Below are positions 8,335 to 17,910 of a stretch of 64,000 nt of DNA, piece after piece (positions within the stretch are counted from its first letter, which is position 1; the number at the start of each line of letters is the position of its first letter). Both the position numbers and the translations under genes were made by a program. The notes under the pieces were generated by a model, which made no database searches, was not told where the DNA came from, and saw nothing but the letters and a program-made list of their open reading frames with translations. This stretch comes from Vibrio sp. GTDB taxonomy: Bacteria; Pseudomonadota; Gammaproteobacteria; Enterobacterales; Vibrionaceae. Location of the stretch: assembly GCA_028131545.1 (NCBI GenBank), contig JAOICL010000006.1:1-64000 (forward strand). The letters are read 5' to 3'.

Positions 8335-9452
8335 TCCGATTTTGGTGTCGCACAACACGCTAAGATGTAGTTTTCTTCTCTTTTTTTCAAAATGTCCATT
8401 GCCGGTGTCATCGGTTGGTCCACTTCTCCCGATTTCAATACGACTCGACAAGCACCACATAAACCCGCTCGGCAGCTGTTACGAATAGGAATTCCTTTGA
8501 TGTCCGTTTGGTCGAGTAAAGGTTGCTGCGTATTTCCTTCAAACTCCATTCCTTGTATACGAATTTTAACCGTATGTGGTACGTTTTCTGAGTTAATCTG
8601 TGATGCCGTATTTTGTTCCGACACATCCGATTGAGTATCGAGATAATAATCTGGTTCTTTATACTCTAACACTTCAACCTCATCATGTTGATGAATCACG
8701 CCTCGATTTTTAGCGACGACATTCTGCCCAAAGAAGACACTGCCGTGATTATTGGCTCTAAACGTGGATAGAGCGGTTAATGGCTCTTTAGAGGGGCGAA
8801 AGGCTGCTTTAGGAGTATCAATGGTGGTCATAATACAACGTTCACAAGGCTTAACGACTTCAAATTCTACCTCACCAATTCGAAATCGCTTCCAAGTATC
8901 TTCGATAAAAGGCGCGCCTGAAACCACCAGATTCGTTCTAAATTGTGACATCGAATGCTGTTCAGAACTGCGCTGATTTAATGCTTTCAACGATCCCTCA
9001 CTAATAACAAGTAGTGGGTACCCATCAGCAAAACTCACATTATGGCCTAGCTTTTGACGAATACGTCGAGATTCTTGCCCTGTATACAGCAACTCAACAT
9101 CCATCCCTAAATACTCAGAAAACCACGCATCCGCTTCTTTAGTGGTAGTATAAGCCGGAAATTGATCACTCCATACCGTCGCGCAAGCAATCTCTAAATC
9201 AAACTCTTTAATCGTAAGATGAAGTGCTTCTTTATTAGGCGCTGTAATATAAAGCCCGCTTTCGGTTGGCGTTGCTTCAACGTTGACCATTTCTGGATAT
9301 TTTCTTGCTGTTACCATGTCACCACGACTGTCCGAAACCATAAAACGTCGATCAAAGTTAAGCCCTTGCAGTTCAACCAAAGCTCGACTGAGTTCAATCC
9401 CAGCTGTTGATTTTATTGGAAATACATTGATAGCCGTGAGTGTCGATGACAT
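8319..9452 (-). CDS. MOSC domain protein with C-terminal 2Fe-2S ferredoxin domain (YcbX-like)
   Basis: 377 residues; E. coli YcbX (369), which detoxifies N-hydroxylated bases using molybdenum cofactor, has the same architecture. An MOSC N-terminal beta-barrel domain spans about residues 1-120 (FPIKSTAG, LNFDRRFMVSD), the MOSC domain about 120-265 with the cofactor-binding Cys region KPCERCIMTTIDTP, and a plant-type ferredoxin domain about 290-377. The cluster ligands are visible as CRAGLCGAC plus a late Cys in LACCATP. The AAGGAA before ATG 9452 supports the start. Activity as a molybdoenzyme with an internal electron-transfer domain is inferred from the family. Confidence 0.9.
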   Translation of the reverse strand: MSSTLTAINVFPIKSTAGIELSRALVELQGLNFDRRFMVSDSRGDMVTARKYPEMVNVEATPTESGLYITAPNKEALHLTIKEFDLEIACATVWSDQFPAYTTTKEADAWFSEYLGMDVELLYTGQESRRIRQKLGHNVSFADGYPLLVISEGSLKALNQRSSEQHSMSQFRTNLVVSGAPFIEDTWKRFRIGEVEFEVVKPCERCIMTTIDTPKAAFRPSKEPLTALSTFRANNHGSVFFGQNVVAKNRGVIHQHDEVEVLEYKEPDYYLDTQSDVSEQNTASQINSENVPHTVKIRIQGMEFEGNTQQPLLDQTDIKGIPIRNSCRAGLCGACRVVLKSGEVDQPMTPAMDILKKREENYILACCATPKSDIEIE

Positions 9453-9631
9453 GTGTGTTCCTTAATAATAGACAAGATAAAATACCGATTATGCAGTGTA
9501 GCTTTGTATCGCATGAAGATAAACCCACTTATTATCTAAAATCGGACAAAACCTTTATTGCGCCTTTCTTATATTAAGGTATGATCCGCACGTTTAATTT
9601 TTTGTTAACTCACGGATATGGTGGACTCAAT

Positions 9632-10660
9632 ATGACAACATTAACAATCACACGCCCTGATGACTGGCACGTACATTTACGCGATGGTGATGCATTAAAA
9701 GATACTGTACGTGATATCAGCCGTTATAACGGCCGAGCTTTAATCATGCCAAACACAGTCCCACCGATTACCTCTACTGACATGGCGTTGGATTATCGTG
9801 CGCGCATCATGGATCAAAAACCAAGCAAGCAATTTGAACCACTGATGGCTTTATATTTAACCGATAATACTCAGCCAGATGAAATCCGTAAGGCAAAAGC
9901 CAGTGGCAAAGTGGTTGCAGCAAAGCTGTACCCTGCTGGTGCAACCACAAACTCAGATTCAGGCGTGACTTCAGCACAAAAGATTTACCCTGTACTAGAA
10001 GCAATGCAAGAAGAAAACATGTTGCTTCTGATTCATGGCGAAGTGACTCATCACGATGTGGATATTTTCGATCGTGAGAAGGAGTTTTTAGACACAATCC
10101 TTGGACCTATCGTTAATGATTTCCCGAACCTAAAGATTGTTTTAGAACACATTACGACCGCTGATGCAGTTAACTTTGTCAACAATGCCAATGATAATGT
10201 CGCGGCAACCATCACTGCACACCATCTAATGTATAACCGTAATCATATGTTAGTCGGTGGTATCCGCCCTCACTTCTACTGCTTACCTATTTTAAAGCGT
10301 AATACGCATCAACAAGCGCTAATTAAAGCAGCGACAAGTGGCCATGCGAAATTCTTTGCGGGTACTGATTCTGCGCCACATGCAAAGGGAAACAAAGAGA
10401 CAGCGTGTGGCTGTGCAGGTCTTTACACTGCACATGCAGCCTTAGAAATGTATGCTGAAGTCTTTGAACATGAAGGAAAATTAGATAGCCTAGAAGCCTT
10501 TATGAGCTTCAATGGTCCTAATTTTTACAATCTTCCTATTAATACTGACAGCGTAACATTAACGAAAAAGACATGGACAGTACCAGCCGAAATGCCATTC
10601 GGGTCTGATATTGTTGTACCAATGCGTGCTGGCGAAGAAGTTGAATGGACCGTTAAATAA
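9632..10660 (+). CDS. pyrC: Dihydroorotase
   Basis: Catalyses reversible cyclisation of carbamoyl-aspartate to dihydroorotate, step three of pyrimidine synthesis. From ATG 9632 the product has 342 residues (E. coli PyrC 348) and begins [19 protein letters not shown], where HVH supplies the first zinc ligands. The carboxylated Lys region ([18 protein letters not shown]), IHGE, LEHITT and GTDSAPH are all present, so both metal sites appear intact. An upstream in-frame ATG at 9581 would add 17 residues not expected in the family. Followed by a terminator at 10691; transcribed alone. Confidence 0.96.
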   Translation: MTTLTITRPDDWHVHLRDGDALKDTVRDISRYNGRALIMPNTVPPITSTDMALDYRARIMDQKPSKQFEPLMALYLTDNTQPDEIRKAKASGKVVAAKLYPAGATTNSDSGVTSAQKIYPVLEAMQEENMLLLIHGEVTHHDVDIFDREKEFLDTILGPIVNDFPNLKIVLEHITTADAVNFVNNANDNVAATITAHHLMYNRNHMLVGGIRPHFYCLPILKRNTHQQALIKAATSGHAKFFAGTDSAPHAKGNKETACGCAGLYTAHAALEMYAEVFEHEGKLDSLEAFMSFNGPNFYNLPINTDSVTLTKKTWTVPAEMPFGSDIVVPMRAGEEVEWTVK

Positions 10661-10690
10661 TAGCAACAGTCTAAGTTAGATCTATAGCTT

Positions 10691-10725
10691 AAAAGCCTCA
10701 CGTCATCATAGGACTGAGGCTTTTT
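10691..10725 (+). terminator. Terminator after pyrC
   Basis: AAAAGCCTCA pairs with TGAGGCTTTT across a 14-nt loop and is followed by TTATTATAT. Confidence 0.85.
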
Positions 10726-10826
10726 ATTATATCTCGAATGAATTTAACCGGATTAATTGGAATGAAAGACACGTCTTTTCATCATTATGTTATAAGCTTT
10801 TACTAAGTACTTGTGTAGGGCTTTCT

Positions 10827-11255
10827 ATGACGAATACATCTCCAGCAGCAAAAGCACTCAAACGTAAAAAACGCATTGAGCGATCTCTAATGGCCTTTTG
10901 TGGCTTCGGCGCAATTGCTCTTATTGCTCTAGGTATCTTTTTATTTCAAAAAATTGCCATCAAACTTGCTCCTGTTGAAGAAATCTACGGAACTTGGGTT
11001 GAACACAACGTCTCGTCTCATGTCAAAGAAGTCTTTATCTTAAGTCAATCCGGTGTCTATCAATCAAACCGTTTAATTGCCTCTAAGTTTCATTTCGATG
11101 GGCATAATTTGAGCTTTAAGATAGGTGATACCGTCAGAACGTTTATCATGAGTAATCCGGACTTAACGGAAATAAAAACCATTTCAGACGATTACTATAA
11201 ACCCGTCTATCGACTGAAGGAACGGTATAAACCCCGCGCGCGTAATGGACGATAA
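10827..11255 (+). CDS. DUF2850 family membrane-anchored protein
   Basis: 142 residues. A basic N-terminus (KALKRKKRIERS) precedes one transmembrane helix (about residues 22-45), and the rest is a small presumably periplasmic domain beginning PVEEIYGTWVEHNV, the hallmark of the vibrio family DUF2850. No function is known for the family. The basic C-terminal tail (RYKPRARNGR) is unremarkable. The next gene, msrA, starts about 80 nt downstream on the same strand. Confidence 0.8.
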   Translation: MTNTSPAAKALKRKKRIERSLMAFCGFGAIALIALGIFLFQKIAIKLAPVEEIYGTWVEHNVSSHVKEVFILSQSGVYQSNRLIASKFHFDGHNLSFKIGDTVRTFIMSNPDLTEIKTISDDYYKPVYRLKERYKPRARNGR

Positions 11256-11336
11256 GCCCTATTTTTAACGACTTACCACGAAGAAAATATGAAAGGTGTT
11301 GGGAGTACTATAAACAACCCGCATAAAAGGATTTAT

Positions 11337-11834
11337 ATGACGACGTTAACAGAAGAGATATTTTTGGCCGGTGGCTGTCTATGGGGAGTGCAAGAATTTA
11401 TTAAATACGTTCCTGGTGTTATTCATACCGAAGCCGGACGAGCGAATGGCCGCCATAGCCATACTCAAGGTGACTATGATGGCTATGCCGAATGCGTCAA
11501 AGTCACATTTGATCCCAGCATAACCTCAGTAAATACATTAATAACACATTTATTCGAAATCATTGACCCCTACAGCAAAAACCAACAAGGGCAAGATATT
11601 GGTGAGAAATATCGAACTGGGATATACAGTCAATATCCGCACCACTTAAATAAAGCCAAACAATGCATTTCAGCGAGACCTGATGCCAATAAAATAGCAT
11701 TAGAAATTAAGCCACTAACAAACTACGTTCCAAGTGATGCCATTCATCAACATCACCTTAGTGAGCATCCTGAAAACCACCACTTATGCCATATTCCTTG
11801 GTCTCTTCTGCATAAATATAAATCTTTAAAATAG
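11337..11834 (+). CDS. msrA: Peptide-methionine (S)-S-oxide reductase, short form
   Basis: Repairs methionine-S-sulfoxide in proteins. From ATG 11337 the product has 165 residues (MTTLTEEIFLAGGCLWG), a short MsrA. The nucleophilic Cys stands in GGCLWG, where most family members have GGCFWG, so the Phe that lines the active site is replaced by Leu. Other signatures remain: PGVIHTEAGRANG (the usual YAGG is altered), YDGYAECVKV and FFEIIDP-like FEIIDPYSKNQQGQDIGEKYRTGIY. Two possible resolving cysteines occur: C115 (KQCIS) and C155 (HLCHIP). An in-frame ATG at 11289 would add 16 unsupported residues. This is a variant short clade rather than the classic 210-residue MsrA. Confidence 0.85.
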   Translation: MTTLTEEIFLAGGCLWGVQEFIKYVPGVIHTEAGRANGRHSHTQGDYDGYAECVKVTFDPSITSVNTLITHLFEIIDPYSKNQQGQDIGEKYRTGIYSQYPHHLNKAKQCISARPDANKIALEIKPLTNYVPSDAIHQHHLSEHPENHHLCHIPWSLLHKYKSLK

Positions 11835-11845
11835 CGTTATGCTCC

Positions 11846-11885
11846 AACACCTACCTATCCAAACAAACACCTAACTGTCCAAATA
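11846..11885. repeat. Tandem repeat, 20 bp x 2, 12 nt after the msrA stop
   Basis: AACACCTACCTATCCAAACA is followed by AACACCTAACTGTCCAAATA; a weaker third copy may follow (CTTATCTACCTAAAG). Confidence 0.8.
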
Positions 11886-11916
11886 CTTATCTACCTAAAG
11901 TCGCATTGAGAGATCA

Positions 11917-11948
11917 AAAAAGCCCCACTCATAAGAGCAGGGCTTTAT
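11917..11948 (-). terminator. Terminator after deaD
   Basis: On the minus strand AAGCCCTGCTC pairs, with wobble pairs, with GAGTGGGGCTT and is followed by TTTTGATC. Confidence 0.8.
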
Positions 11949-11973
11949 ATTCAGTTAGCGAGTAGAGAGGTTA

Positions 11974-13890
11974 TTAACCTTCGCTACGACGGCCATGACC
12001 ACGCTCACCACGGTGATTACCACGGTTGTCACCGCCACGGTTACGATCAAAACGACGACCTTCGCCATTGCCACGATTACCTTCGCCATTACCACGACCG
12101 CCTTGACCGCCTTGACCGCCTTCACGGTTACCACGGTAGCCGCCGCCATCACGTTGCTGACCACGATGGCCACGATTGCCTTCACGACGAGGACCGCCAT
12201 CACGACGACCGCCACGAGCTTCGCGGAAATCATTAAAGTCACATACAACAGCATCAACTGCTGTTTGACGAATACGCAGTTTACGTAATTTACCTGCTGT
12301 TTCAGAAGGCATTGCTTTTGGAAGCTGTACGTATGTTTGGCCTTTATCTAGTTTAATCGCACCAATTGAGCCTTTTGTTAGACCTAATTCGTTTGCTAAA
12401 GCACCAACGATATCTTTCACTTGTACGCCTTGCTCACGACCTACTTGTAATTGGTATGTATCCCAATCACCTGTAGAGAAGTCACGACCTTTTCCGTCAT
12501 TTTCACGACGCTCTTTACGACGTTGCTTATCACGTTTTACCGCTTCAAGCATTGGGTCTTCACCAACGTAGAATAAAGGACGCTTACCTTGTTGACGCTT
12601 AAGTAAGATAGCCGCTAGTTGCGCAGCATCGATCTCTAAAGACGTTTGTAGCTTATCAACTAACTCTACAAATTTCTCTAGTGCTTTATGTTCTTTTTCC
12701 GCTTCTAGTTCAACGCCTAAATCAACTAAACGAGATTCAGCTACTTGATCACGGTGTGGAAGTTGAATCTCTTCCATTAATGATTTTGTTACACGCTCAA
12801 TAGTGCGAAGCATACGCATTTGGTTTGAACGTACAAGTAGAATCGCTTTACCTTTACGGCCAGCACGACCTGTACGACCAATACGGTGAATGTACGACTC
12901 AACATCGAATGGGATATCGTAGTTAAATACGTGCGTGATACGTGGAACATCAAGACCACGAGCAACAACATCCGTTGCAACAAGAATGTCAATGACACCT
13001 TTCTTGATATTATCGACCGTACGCTCACGTTGTGCTTGAGGGATATCGCCGTGCAATGCCGATGCTTTAAAGCCGCGAGCTAAAAGCCAATCAGCAAGAC
13101 GTTCAGTGTCTTGACGAGTACGTACGAAAACAATTGATGCATCTGTTTCTTCAGTTTCAAGAAGACGAGACATAGCTTCATCTTTCTCTACGCCTTTTAC
13201 TACCCAGAATTGCTGCTCTACTTTATCAACCGTGTGGTTTTTACCCGCAACATCAACGTGTGCTGGGTTACGTAGGAAACGCTCAACAATGCTCTTTAGC
13301 ATTGGAGGCATTGTTGCAGAGAATAGAACGCGCTGTGCTGTCGATGGAGCATGTTCCATGATCGCTGTTACGTCTTCAACAAAACCCATGTTTAGCATTT
13401 CATCAGCTTCATCTAGTACGAATGTATGAACTTCGTCTAGCTGTAAACGATCGCGGTTAATTAAATCTTGTACACGACCTGGTGTACCAACGATTAAATG
13501 AGCACCTGATCTTAGTGCACGCATTTGATCTGAAATTGACGCACCACCGTAAATTTCTAAAACTTTTAGACCCTTGATGTTTTTACCAAGGTTTTTCATC
13601 TCAGCGGCAACCTGAATCGCTAACTCACGTGTTGGTGCTAATACGATAGCTTGTGGTTTACGTTGGTTAAGATCGACTTTATTAAGAAGAGGAAGAGAGA
13701 AAGCCGCTGTTTTACCAGTACCAGTTTGTGCTTTACCTAATGCGTCTTTTCCTGCTAGAAGGTGGGGAATTGCAGCTGCTTGAATCGGAGTTGGAGATTC
13801 AAAGCCCATTGCATCTAGAGAAGAAAGAATATCGCTATTCAGGTTTAAGTCACTAAATTTTACTGTAGTTTCAGTCGTAGTTTCAGTCAT
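11974..13890 (-). CDS. deaD: ATP-dependent RNA helicase, cold-shock DEAD-box type
   Basis: Unwinds structured RNA in ribosome assembly and mRNA decay, especially in the cold (family knowledge for DeaD/CsdA). The 638-residue chain carries the Q motif (GFESPTPIQAAAIP), motif I AQTGTGKT, PTRELA, DEAD (VLDEADEML), SAT, and motif VI HRIGRTGRAGRKG. After the helicase core (to about 370) come a dimerisation-like helical region, a DbpA-type RNA-binding domain (about 485-560, VGALANELGL, IGAIKLDKGQTYVQLP) and a Gly/Arg/Asn-rich tail from about 568 that is likely disordered and RNA-binding. A divergent gene, rnb, starts 430 nt away. The long leader contains two small ORFs with strong ribosome sites. 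Confidence 0.94.
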   Translation of the reverse strand: MTETTTETTVKFSDLNLNSDILSSLDAMGFESPTPIQAAAIPHLLAGKDALGKAQTGTGKTAAFSLPLLNKVDLNQRKPQAIVLAPTRELAIQVAAEMKNLGKNIKGLKVLEIYGGASISDQMRALRSGAHLIVGTPGRVQDLINRDRLQLDEVHTFVLDEADEMLNMGFVEDVTAIMEHAPSTAQRVLFSATMPPMLKSIVERFLRNPAHVDVAGKNHTVDKVEQQFWVVKGVEKDEAMSRLLETEETDASIVFVRTRQDTERLADWLLARGFKASALHGDIPQAQRERTVDNIKKGVIDILVATDVVARGLDVPRITHVFNYDIPFDVESYIHRIGRTGRAGRKGKAILLVRSNQMRMLRTIERVTKSLMEEIQLPHRDQVAESRLVDLGVELEAEKEHKALEKFVELVDKLQTSLEIDAAQLAAILLKRQQGKRPLFYVGEDPMLEAVKRDKQRRKERRENDGKGRDFSTGDWDTYQLQVGREQGVQVKDIVGALANELGLTKGSIGAIKLDKGQTYVQLPKAMPSETAGKLRKLRIRQTAVDAVVCDFNDFREARGGRRDGGPRREGNRGHRGQQRDGGGYRGNREGGQGGQGGRGNGEGNRGNGEGRRFDRNRGGDNRGNHRGERGHGRRSEG

Positions 13891-14084
13891 TGGGATCCTG
13901 TTATATTTGTGTAATTGTCATAGGTCCCAGAGCTCTTAATTCAACACCAATCCAAGTAGAGTGCCGATTCCATCCAGATAAGGATTCAGTCTTAAAACGC
14001 ATCAAGCTATTAGGGACAAAAGGGGAGCGTGATTATTCCCTAAAAACGAATTAAAATCCAGTGAAAATTGAAGTAAATCACATT

Positions 14085-14150
14085 TTAATTATTTATTTCA
14101 TCAGAAACAGGGCAAAATAGTTGTATAGGCTTGCAATCACAAACTAACAT
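14085..14150 (-). CDS. Candidate 21-residue leader peptide upstream of deaD
   Basis: On the minus strand GAAGGGAGGAAATG opens a 21-codon frame (MLVCDCKPIQLFCPVSDEIN plus N), ending in TAA, about 195 nt before the deaD start. The AGGGAGG ribosome site is nearly ideal at a short spacing. Three Cys and a CPV segment are notable. No family is recognised; it may be a regulatory upstream ORF or chance. Whether the deaD transcript begins upstream of it is not known. Confidence 0.35.
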   Translation of the reverse strand: MLVCDCKPIQLFCPVSDEINN

Positions 14151-14160
14151 TTCCTCCCTT

Positions 14161-14172
14161 CTATAGTTTCAT
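14161..14172 (-). promoter_or_regulatory. Minimal ORF (Met-Lys-Leu-stop) in deaD leader with strong Shine-Dalgarno
   Basis: AGGAGGGAGGAAATG AAA CTA TAG on the minus strand: a full-strength ribosome site, a three-codon ORF and a stop followed 11 nt later by the start of the 21-codon leader ORF. The two starts lie in a 22-bp near-perfect direct repeat, 14149-14170 and 14171-14192. Confidence 0.35.
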
Positions 14173-14320
14173 TTCCTCCCTCCTATGGTTTATAGTGTCT
14201 GCAGTGACTGAGATAGTCTGTTTATACTGGAAGTAAAGCAAGGCACTGTCAGTATAGCATCGACCTTTTATGGGTAAGGTACTCTTACTCAAGATCAAAC
14301 AACCCTATATAAAGAGTATT

Positions 14321-16309
14321 ATGTTTCAAGATAATCCGTTATTGGCTCAACTTAAGCAGCAAATTCAAGAAACTCTTCCAAAGAAAGAAGGAACGGTCAA
14401 AGCAACCGACAAAAGTTTTGGTTTTTTAGAAGTTGATAATAAAACCAGTTACTTTATTCCGCCACCGTATATGAAAAAATGTTTACATGGCGATAAAGTA
14501 ATGGCCGTTATCCGAACAGATAAAGGCAAAGAAAGTGCAGAACCACAGGAGTTATTAGAGCCATCGTTAATTCGATTTATCGGACGCATTAAATTATTTA
14601 AAGGTCGCTTAAATGTGTGCCCTGATCACCCTCAACTTAAAAAACAATCTTTAAAAGCCAAAGTAAAAAAAGGCTTAAATAAAGAAAGTTTTAACGAAGG
14701 TGATTGGGTTGTCGCTAGTTTGGTTACACACCCTTTACAAGGTGATGACGGCTTCTCTGCTGAAATTACACATAAAATCACTGATGCCGATGACAAAATC
14801 GCACCTTGGTGGGTAACATTAGCTCAAAACGATCTACCAAATAGTGAACCAGAAGGTATCGATGACTGGGCTGTCAACGACGATCCTGATCTCCAACGCG
14901 TTGATATGACCGCTGTTCCTTTTGTGACTATTGATGGCGCCTCTACCAAAGATATGGATGACGCTCTTTACGCCAAGAAAAATGACGATGGTAGCTTTGA
15001 GCTTTCTATCGCAATTGCTGATCCTACCGCGTATATCCACCCCGATGATAATATGGATAAGGTCGCCCGCGAACGAGGCTACACCATTTATTTGCCTGGT
15101 CGTAACATTCCAATGTTACCTCGTGACTTAGCAGACCATTTATGTTCTCTGATTGAAAATGAAGAGCGCCCTGCACTATGTTGTACCGTCACCATCGCCA
15201 AAGATGGTACGATCCAAGATGATATCCGCTTCTTTGCTGCGACGATACGCTCTCATGCTCGCCTTGTGTACGATCATGTTTCTGATTGGCTAGAAACGGG
15301 TAACTCAGAGGAATGGGCTCCTGACGATACCATCGCAACCGTTGTTCGTGACCTTTATGACTTCTCACTTGCACGTACTCAGTGGCGTGAAACTCATGCT
15401 GTGATTTTCCCAGATCGTCCAGATTATCATTTTGAATTAAGCGAAGACAACGACGTTGTTGCTATTCATGCTGAGATGCGCCGTACAGCCAATAAGCTCG
15501 TTGAAGAATCAATGATTACTGCAAACATTTGTGCGGGTCGAATATTAAATGCGAGCTTCTCCAGCGGTGTATTTAACTCCCACGCCGGATTTAAGCCAGA
15601 GAAGTTGGATGAAGTCGTTACGGTCATCAAAGAGAATGGCGCAGAGGGTTTTGATAAAGACAACCTAACTGAACTTGAAACCTTCGTTAAATTACGCCAA
15701 TGGTTAAACACTCAAGATACCTCGTACCTTGATAACCGTATTCGTAAATTACAAAGTTATAGTGAAGTGAACAATCAGCCTCTTCCTCATTATGCGATGG
15801 GATTAGACCTATACGCAACGTGGACCTCGCCTATTCGTAAATATGGTGACATGGTCAATCATCGTATGCTTAAAGCCCATATCATGGGTAAAGAGCCGAT
15901 TCAAACTCCAGATGATAACTTAGGTGAAGAACTCGCATTACACCGTAAACATCATAGAATGGCTGAACGTAATGTTAGCGATTGGCTATACGCACGAACA
16001 CTGGTTGACGCACCTGAAAGCTCGACTACGTATTCGGCTGAAATTTTTGATATTTCACGTGCCGGCATGCGTGTAAGACTATTAGAAAATGGGGCTGCGG
16101 CTTTTATCCCTGGTAAACTGATTTTAGCGAATAAAGAACGATTAAAAATGAATTCCGATAATGGTACGGCATTAATTGATGGTGACGTTATCTATAAGCT
16201 AGGTGATTCATTAGAAGTGGTTCTTGCTGACGTCAGCCAAGAAAATCGTAGCCTTATCGCAAAACCAACAGAGGTTTTTGCTGACAAGCCAGCTCCGACT
16301 TCAGAATAA
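14321..16309 (+). CDS. rnb: Exoribonuclease II
   Basis: Processive 3'-to-5' hydrolytic RNase acting in mRNA turnover. From ATG 14321 (preceded by AAAGAG) the product has 662 residues, within the range of gamma-proteobacterial RNase II. Cold-shock-like domains occupy about residues 20-180 ([16 protein letters not shown]), and the RNB catalytic domain about 190-520 with the acidic cluster [14 protein letters not shown] supplying the metal-binding aspartates. A C-terminal S1 domain spans about 560-645 ([20 protein letters not shown]). The in-frame ATG at 14270 would add 17 residues and is less likely. The 3' end is embedded in an 18-bp tandem array. Confidence 0.94.
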   Translation: MFQDNPLLAQLKQQIQETLPKKEGTVKATDKSFGFLEVDNKTSYFIPPPYMKKCLHGDKVMAVIRTDKGKESAEPQELLEPSLIRFIGRIKLFKGRLNVCPDHPQLKKQSLKAKVKKGLNKESFNEGDWVVASLVTHPLQGDDGFSAEITHKITDADDKIAPWWVTLAQNDLPNSEPEGIDDWAVNDDPDLQRVDMTAVPFVTIDGASTKDMDDALYAKKNDDGSFELSIAIADPTAYIHPDDNMDKVARERGYTIYLPGRNIPMLPRDLADHLCSLIENEERPALCCTVTIAKDGTIQDDIRFFAATIRSHARLVYDHVSDWLETGNSEEWAPDDTIATVVRDLYDFSLARTQWRETHAVIFPDRPDYHFELSEDNDVVAIHAEMRRTANKLVEESMITANICAGRILNASFSSGVFNSHAGFKPEKLDEVVTVIKENGAEGFDKDNLTELETFVKLRQWLNTQDTSYLDNRIRKLQSYSEVNNQPLPHYAMGLDLYATWTSPIRKYGDMVNHRMLKAHIMGKEPIQTPDDNLGEELALHRKHHRMAERNVSDWLYARTLVDAPESSTTYSAEIFDISRAGMRVRLLENGAAAFIPGKLILANKERLKMNSDNGTALIDGDVIYKLGDSLEVVLADVSQENRSLIAKPTEVFADKPAPTSE

Positions 16310-16384
16310 AGACTGACTTCATAATAAAGGCATACTTCAGAAGATAAGCTTACTTCAAAATAAAATCTTACCGCATATTAAAAG
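16295..16384. repeat. Tandem repeat, 18 bp x 4-5, spanning the rnb stop
   Basis: Units CCGACTTCAGAATAAAGA, CTGACTTCATAATAAAGG, CATACTTCAGAAGATAAG, CTTACTTCAAAATAAAAT and a degenerate fifth. The rnb stop TAA (16307-16309) is in unit 1, and because 18 is a multiple of 3 an in-frame TAA recurs in units 2, 4 and 5. Confidence 0.92.
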
Positions 16385-16393
16385 CGGTTGATG

Positions 16394-16476
16394 AAAAAAT
16401 ACCCCAACCACTTTAGTTACAAGAACTTTAGTTACAAGAATTCTAGTGACAGAAATAGTGGATTGGGGTATTTTTT
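16394..16476. terminator. Bidirectional terminator with a tandem repeat in its loop
   Basis: The arms 16394-16412 and 16457-16476 (AATACCCCAACCACT with AGTGGATTGGGGTATT) pair with one mismatch and are flanked by A and T runs. The 44-nt loop is made of a 15-bp unit repeated three times (TTTAGTTACAAGAAC, TTTAGTTACAAGAAT, TCTAGTGACAGAAAT). Confidence 0.8.
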
Positions 16477-16543
16477 ATCTCTAGATTTATCTTAAATCAG
16501 ACGATTGCACTTAAATGAAGTCACGTACTTTAAGCAATATCGT

Positions 16544-16906
16544 TTAAGACCAAAAATAAGATTGAGGATCATGTCGCAGCTCATCAAGTAGCTTATCTAG
16601 ATGAAGGCTTTGAGCTTTAAAGGGATAGGGTCCCCATTTCACCTCATCATAAGGAAGATTTTTACGGTGAGGGACTTCTAAAGACCACATTTCTTTACTT
16701 TCATTCCAGAAAAGACGTGCAATCGTCGATGTTTTTTCAATATGATTAGAGTCTAATCGATAGTGTTGTTGTATAAAAATAACATCATGACTGCTCAGCA
16801 CAAAATCAACTTTGTAGACATCTGTTAATGTATTTTGGTTACGATAGTGACAAAGTTTCTCGGCATGGTTCTCTAAAGAGCGTTGCAAAAAATTTAAAAC
16901 TGCCAT
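16544..16906 (-). CDS. Small DUF3024-like protein
   Basis: 120 residues, soluble, no signal. The pattern ARLFWNESKEMWSL ... KWGPYPFKAQS ... LLDELRHDPQSYFW resembles the DUF3024 family, known from vibrios and relatives, whose role is unknown. Standing alone on the minus strand between rnb and the MaoC gene. Confidence 0.65.
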   Translation of the reverse strand: MAVLNFLQRSLENHAEKLCHYRNQNTLTDVYKVDFVLSSHDVIFIQQHYRLDSNHIEKTSTIARLFWNESKEMWSLEVPHRKNLPYDEVKWGPYPFKAQSLHLDKLLDELRHDPQSYFWS

Positions 16907-16984
16907 ACTTTCTCCTATTACGTCCTTATCTTAAGGATAGATTAAGAGTAAAAAATTCGCATACTCCACAATAAAATAGGACAT

Positions 16985-17014
16985 AAAAAAGGCGCTTAAA
17001 AATAAGCACCTTTA
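16985..17014 (-). terminator. Terminator after the MaoC gene
   Basis: Minus-strand AAAGGTGCTTA pairs with TAAGCGCCTTT (one wobble) across four nt and is followed by a T-run. Confidence 0.75.
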
Positions 17015-17044
17015 TAGAAATACATTCAATGTTATTACTGATAA

Positions 17045-17743
17045 TCAAAAATGAAGTTGGATAATAGAACTGACAATCGCTGCTGGACGACGTACACCTT
17101 CAATTTCAACTTTAATCTCACGCTCAATCTCTAAACCTTTTTTAATCGGCTCTATTCTTGTTAGAGTACTCACGGCACGTAAGCGACTGCCAACTTTAAC
17201 TGGGTAAGGGAAACGAACGTTATTTAAACCTATGTTAATCACTGAACGTGCGGTTGGAAAAAGGTTCTTTTCAGGATCAACACTGTCTGTCAATTTTGGC
17301 AATAAAGCCAACGTAAAAAAACCATGAGCCACTGTTGTTTTAAATGGTGATTCTTTCTCTGCTCTCACTGGATCAGTATGGATCCATTGACGATCCTCTG
17401 TAACATCACCAAACTGATTAATACGTTCTTGAGATACGTCAAACCAATCACCTGTATGAATCACCGTGTCTACTTTCGCTTGTAATTCGTGATAAAGCTC
17501 AGCTGCTTCTGGTTTTAGCTCTATTTTTGGCTGTAGTTTTAAATCTGGTTGAACCGTATCTTCGTTAATGGCCGTTGCGGTATAGTCTTGCTTTAAACGC
17601 ATTAAGAACGAACGCTGATTTGAGCGCAATTTCAAGTCATATAAGTAATCACGTACAGGATGCCCTTTCATACGATGTATGAAATCAAGGTGGTATTTAG
17701 ATACAGATTCAGCTCTATGTTTCAAAAGATCGACAACTTTCAT
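17045..17743 (-). CDS. MaoC-like hot-dog hydratase
   Basis: 232 residues. The C-terminal 150 residues form an R-hydratase/MaoC hot-dog domain: FGDVTEDRQWIHTDPVRAEK contains the catalytic Asp and His in the family's hydratase motif, followed by TTVAHGFFTLAL. Such enzymes hydrate trans-2-enoyl-CoA to (R)-3-hydroxyacyl-CoA. The first 80 residues are extra and helical, with a basic stretch, giving a protein longer than PhaJ (about 140). No PHA synthase gene is nearby, so the physiological acyl-CoA is unknown. Upstream region AT-rich; terminator downstream. Confidence 0.82.
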   Translation of the reverse strand: MKVVDLLKHRAESVSKYHLDFIHRMKGHPVRDYLYDLKLRSNQRSFLMRLKQDYTATAINEDTVQPDLKLQPKIELKPEAAELYHELQAKVDTVIHTGDWFDVSQERINQFGDVTEDRQWIHTDPVRAEKESPFKTTVAHGFFTLALLPKLTDSVDPEKNLFPTARSVINIGLNNVRFPYPVKVGSRLRAVSTLTRIEPIKKGLEIEREIKVEIEGVRRPAAIVSSIIQLHF

Positions 17744-17910
17744 CTATCTTACCTCAAATAATCATATAAAAAGCACCCTTCTTTATGGGTGGTTACTTCG
17801 TGCTTTATCACTTTAACGGCATGTCATAAAATAACATTAATATGAATTGTTTTATATAAAATGTTCACATTGTTTTAAAAGCAAGCGATCTATAATTATA
17901 TATTAAGAAA

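Larger units (their letters stand above)
13891..14320. promoter_or_regulatory. Divergent deaD-rnb intergenic region
   Basis: 430 nt between the divergent start codons. It holds the 22-bp direct repeat with the two small minus-strand ORFs. It presumably contains the promoters of both genes and a long deaD 5' leader, in line with the long leader known for deaD in enterobacteria. No clear cold-box was recognised by eye. Confidence 0.55.

Noticed and set aside
11289-11336. Longer MsrA start
   Set aside because: The added residues are not family-like, and ATG 11337 gives the normal N-terminus.
11955-12257. Long plus- and minus-strand open frames inside the deaD 3' end
   Set aside because: Made by the low-complexity Gly/Arg-rich tail of deaD in other frames.
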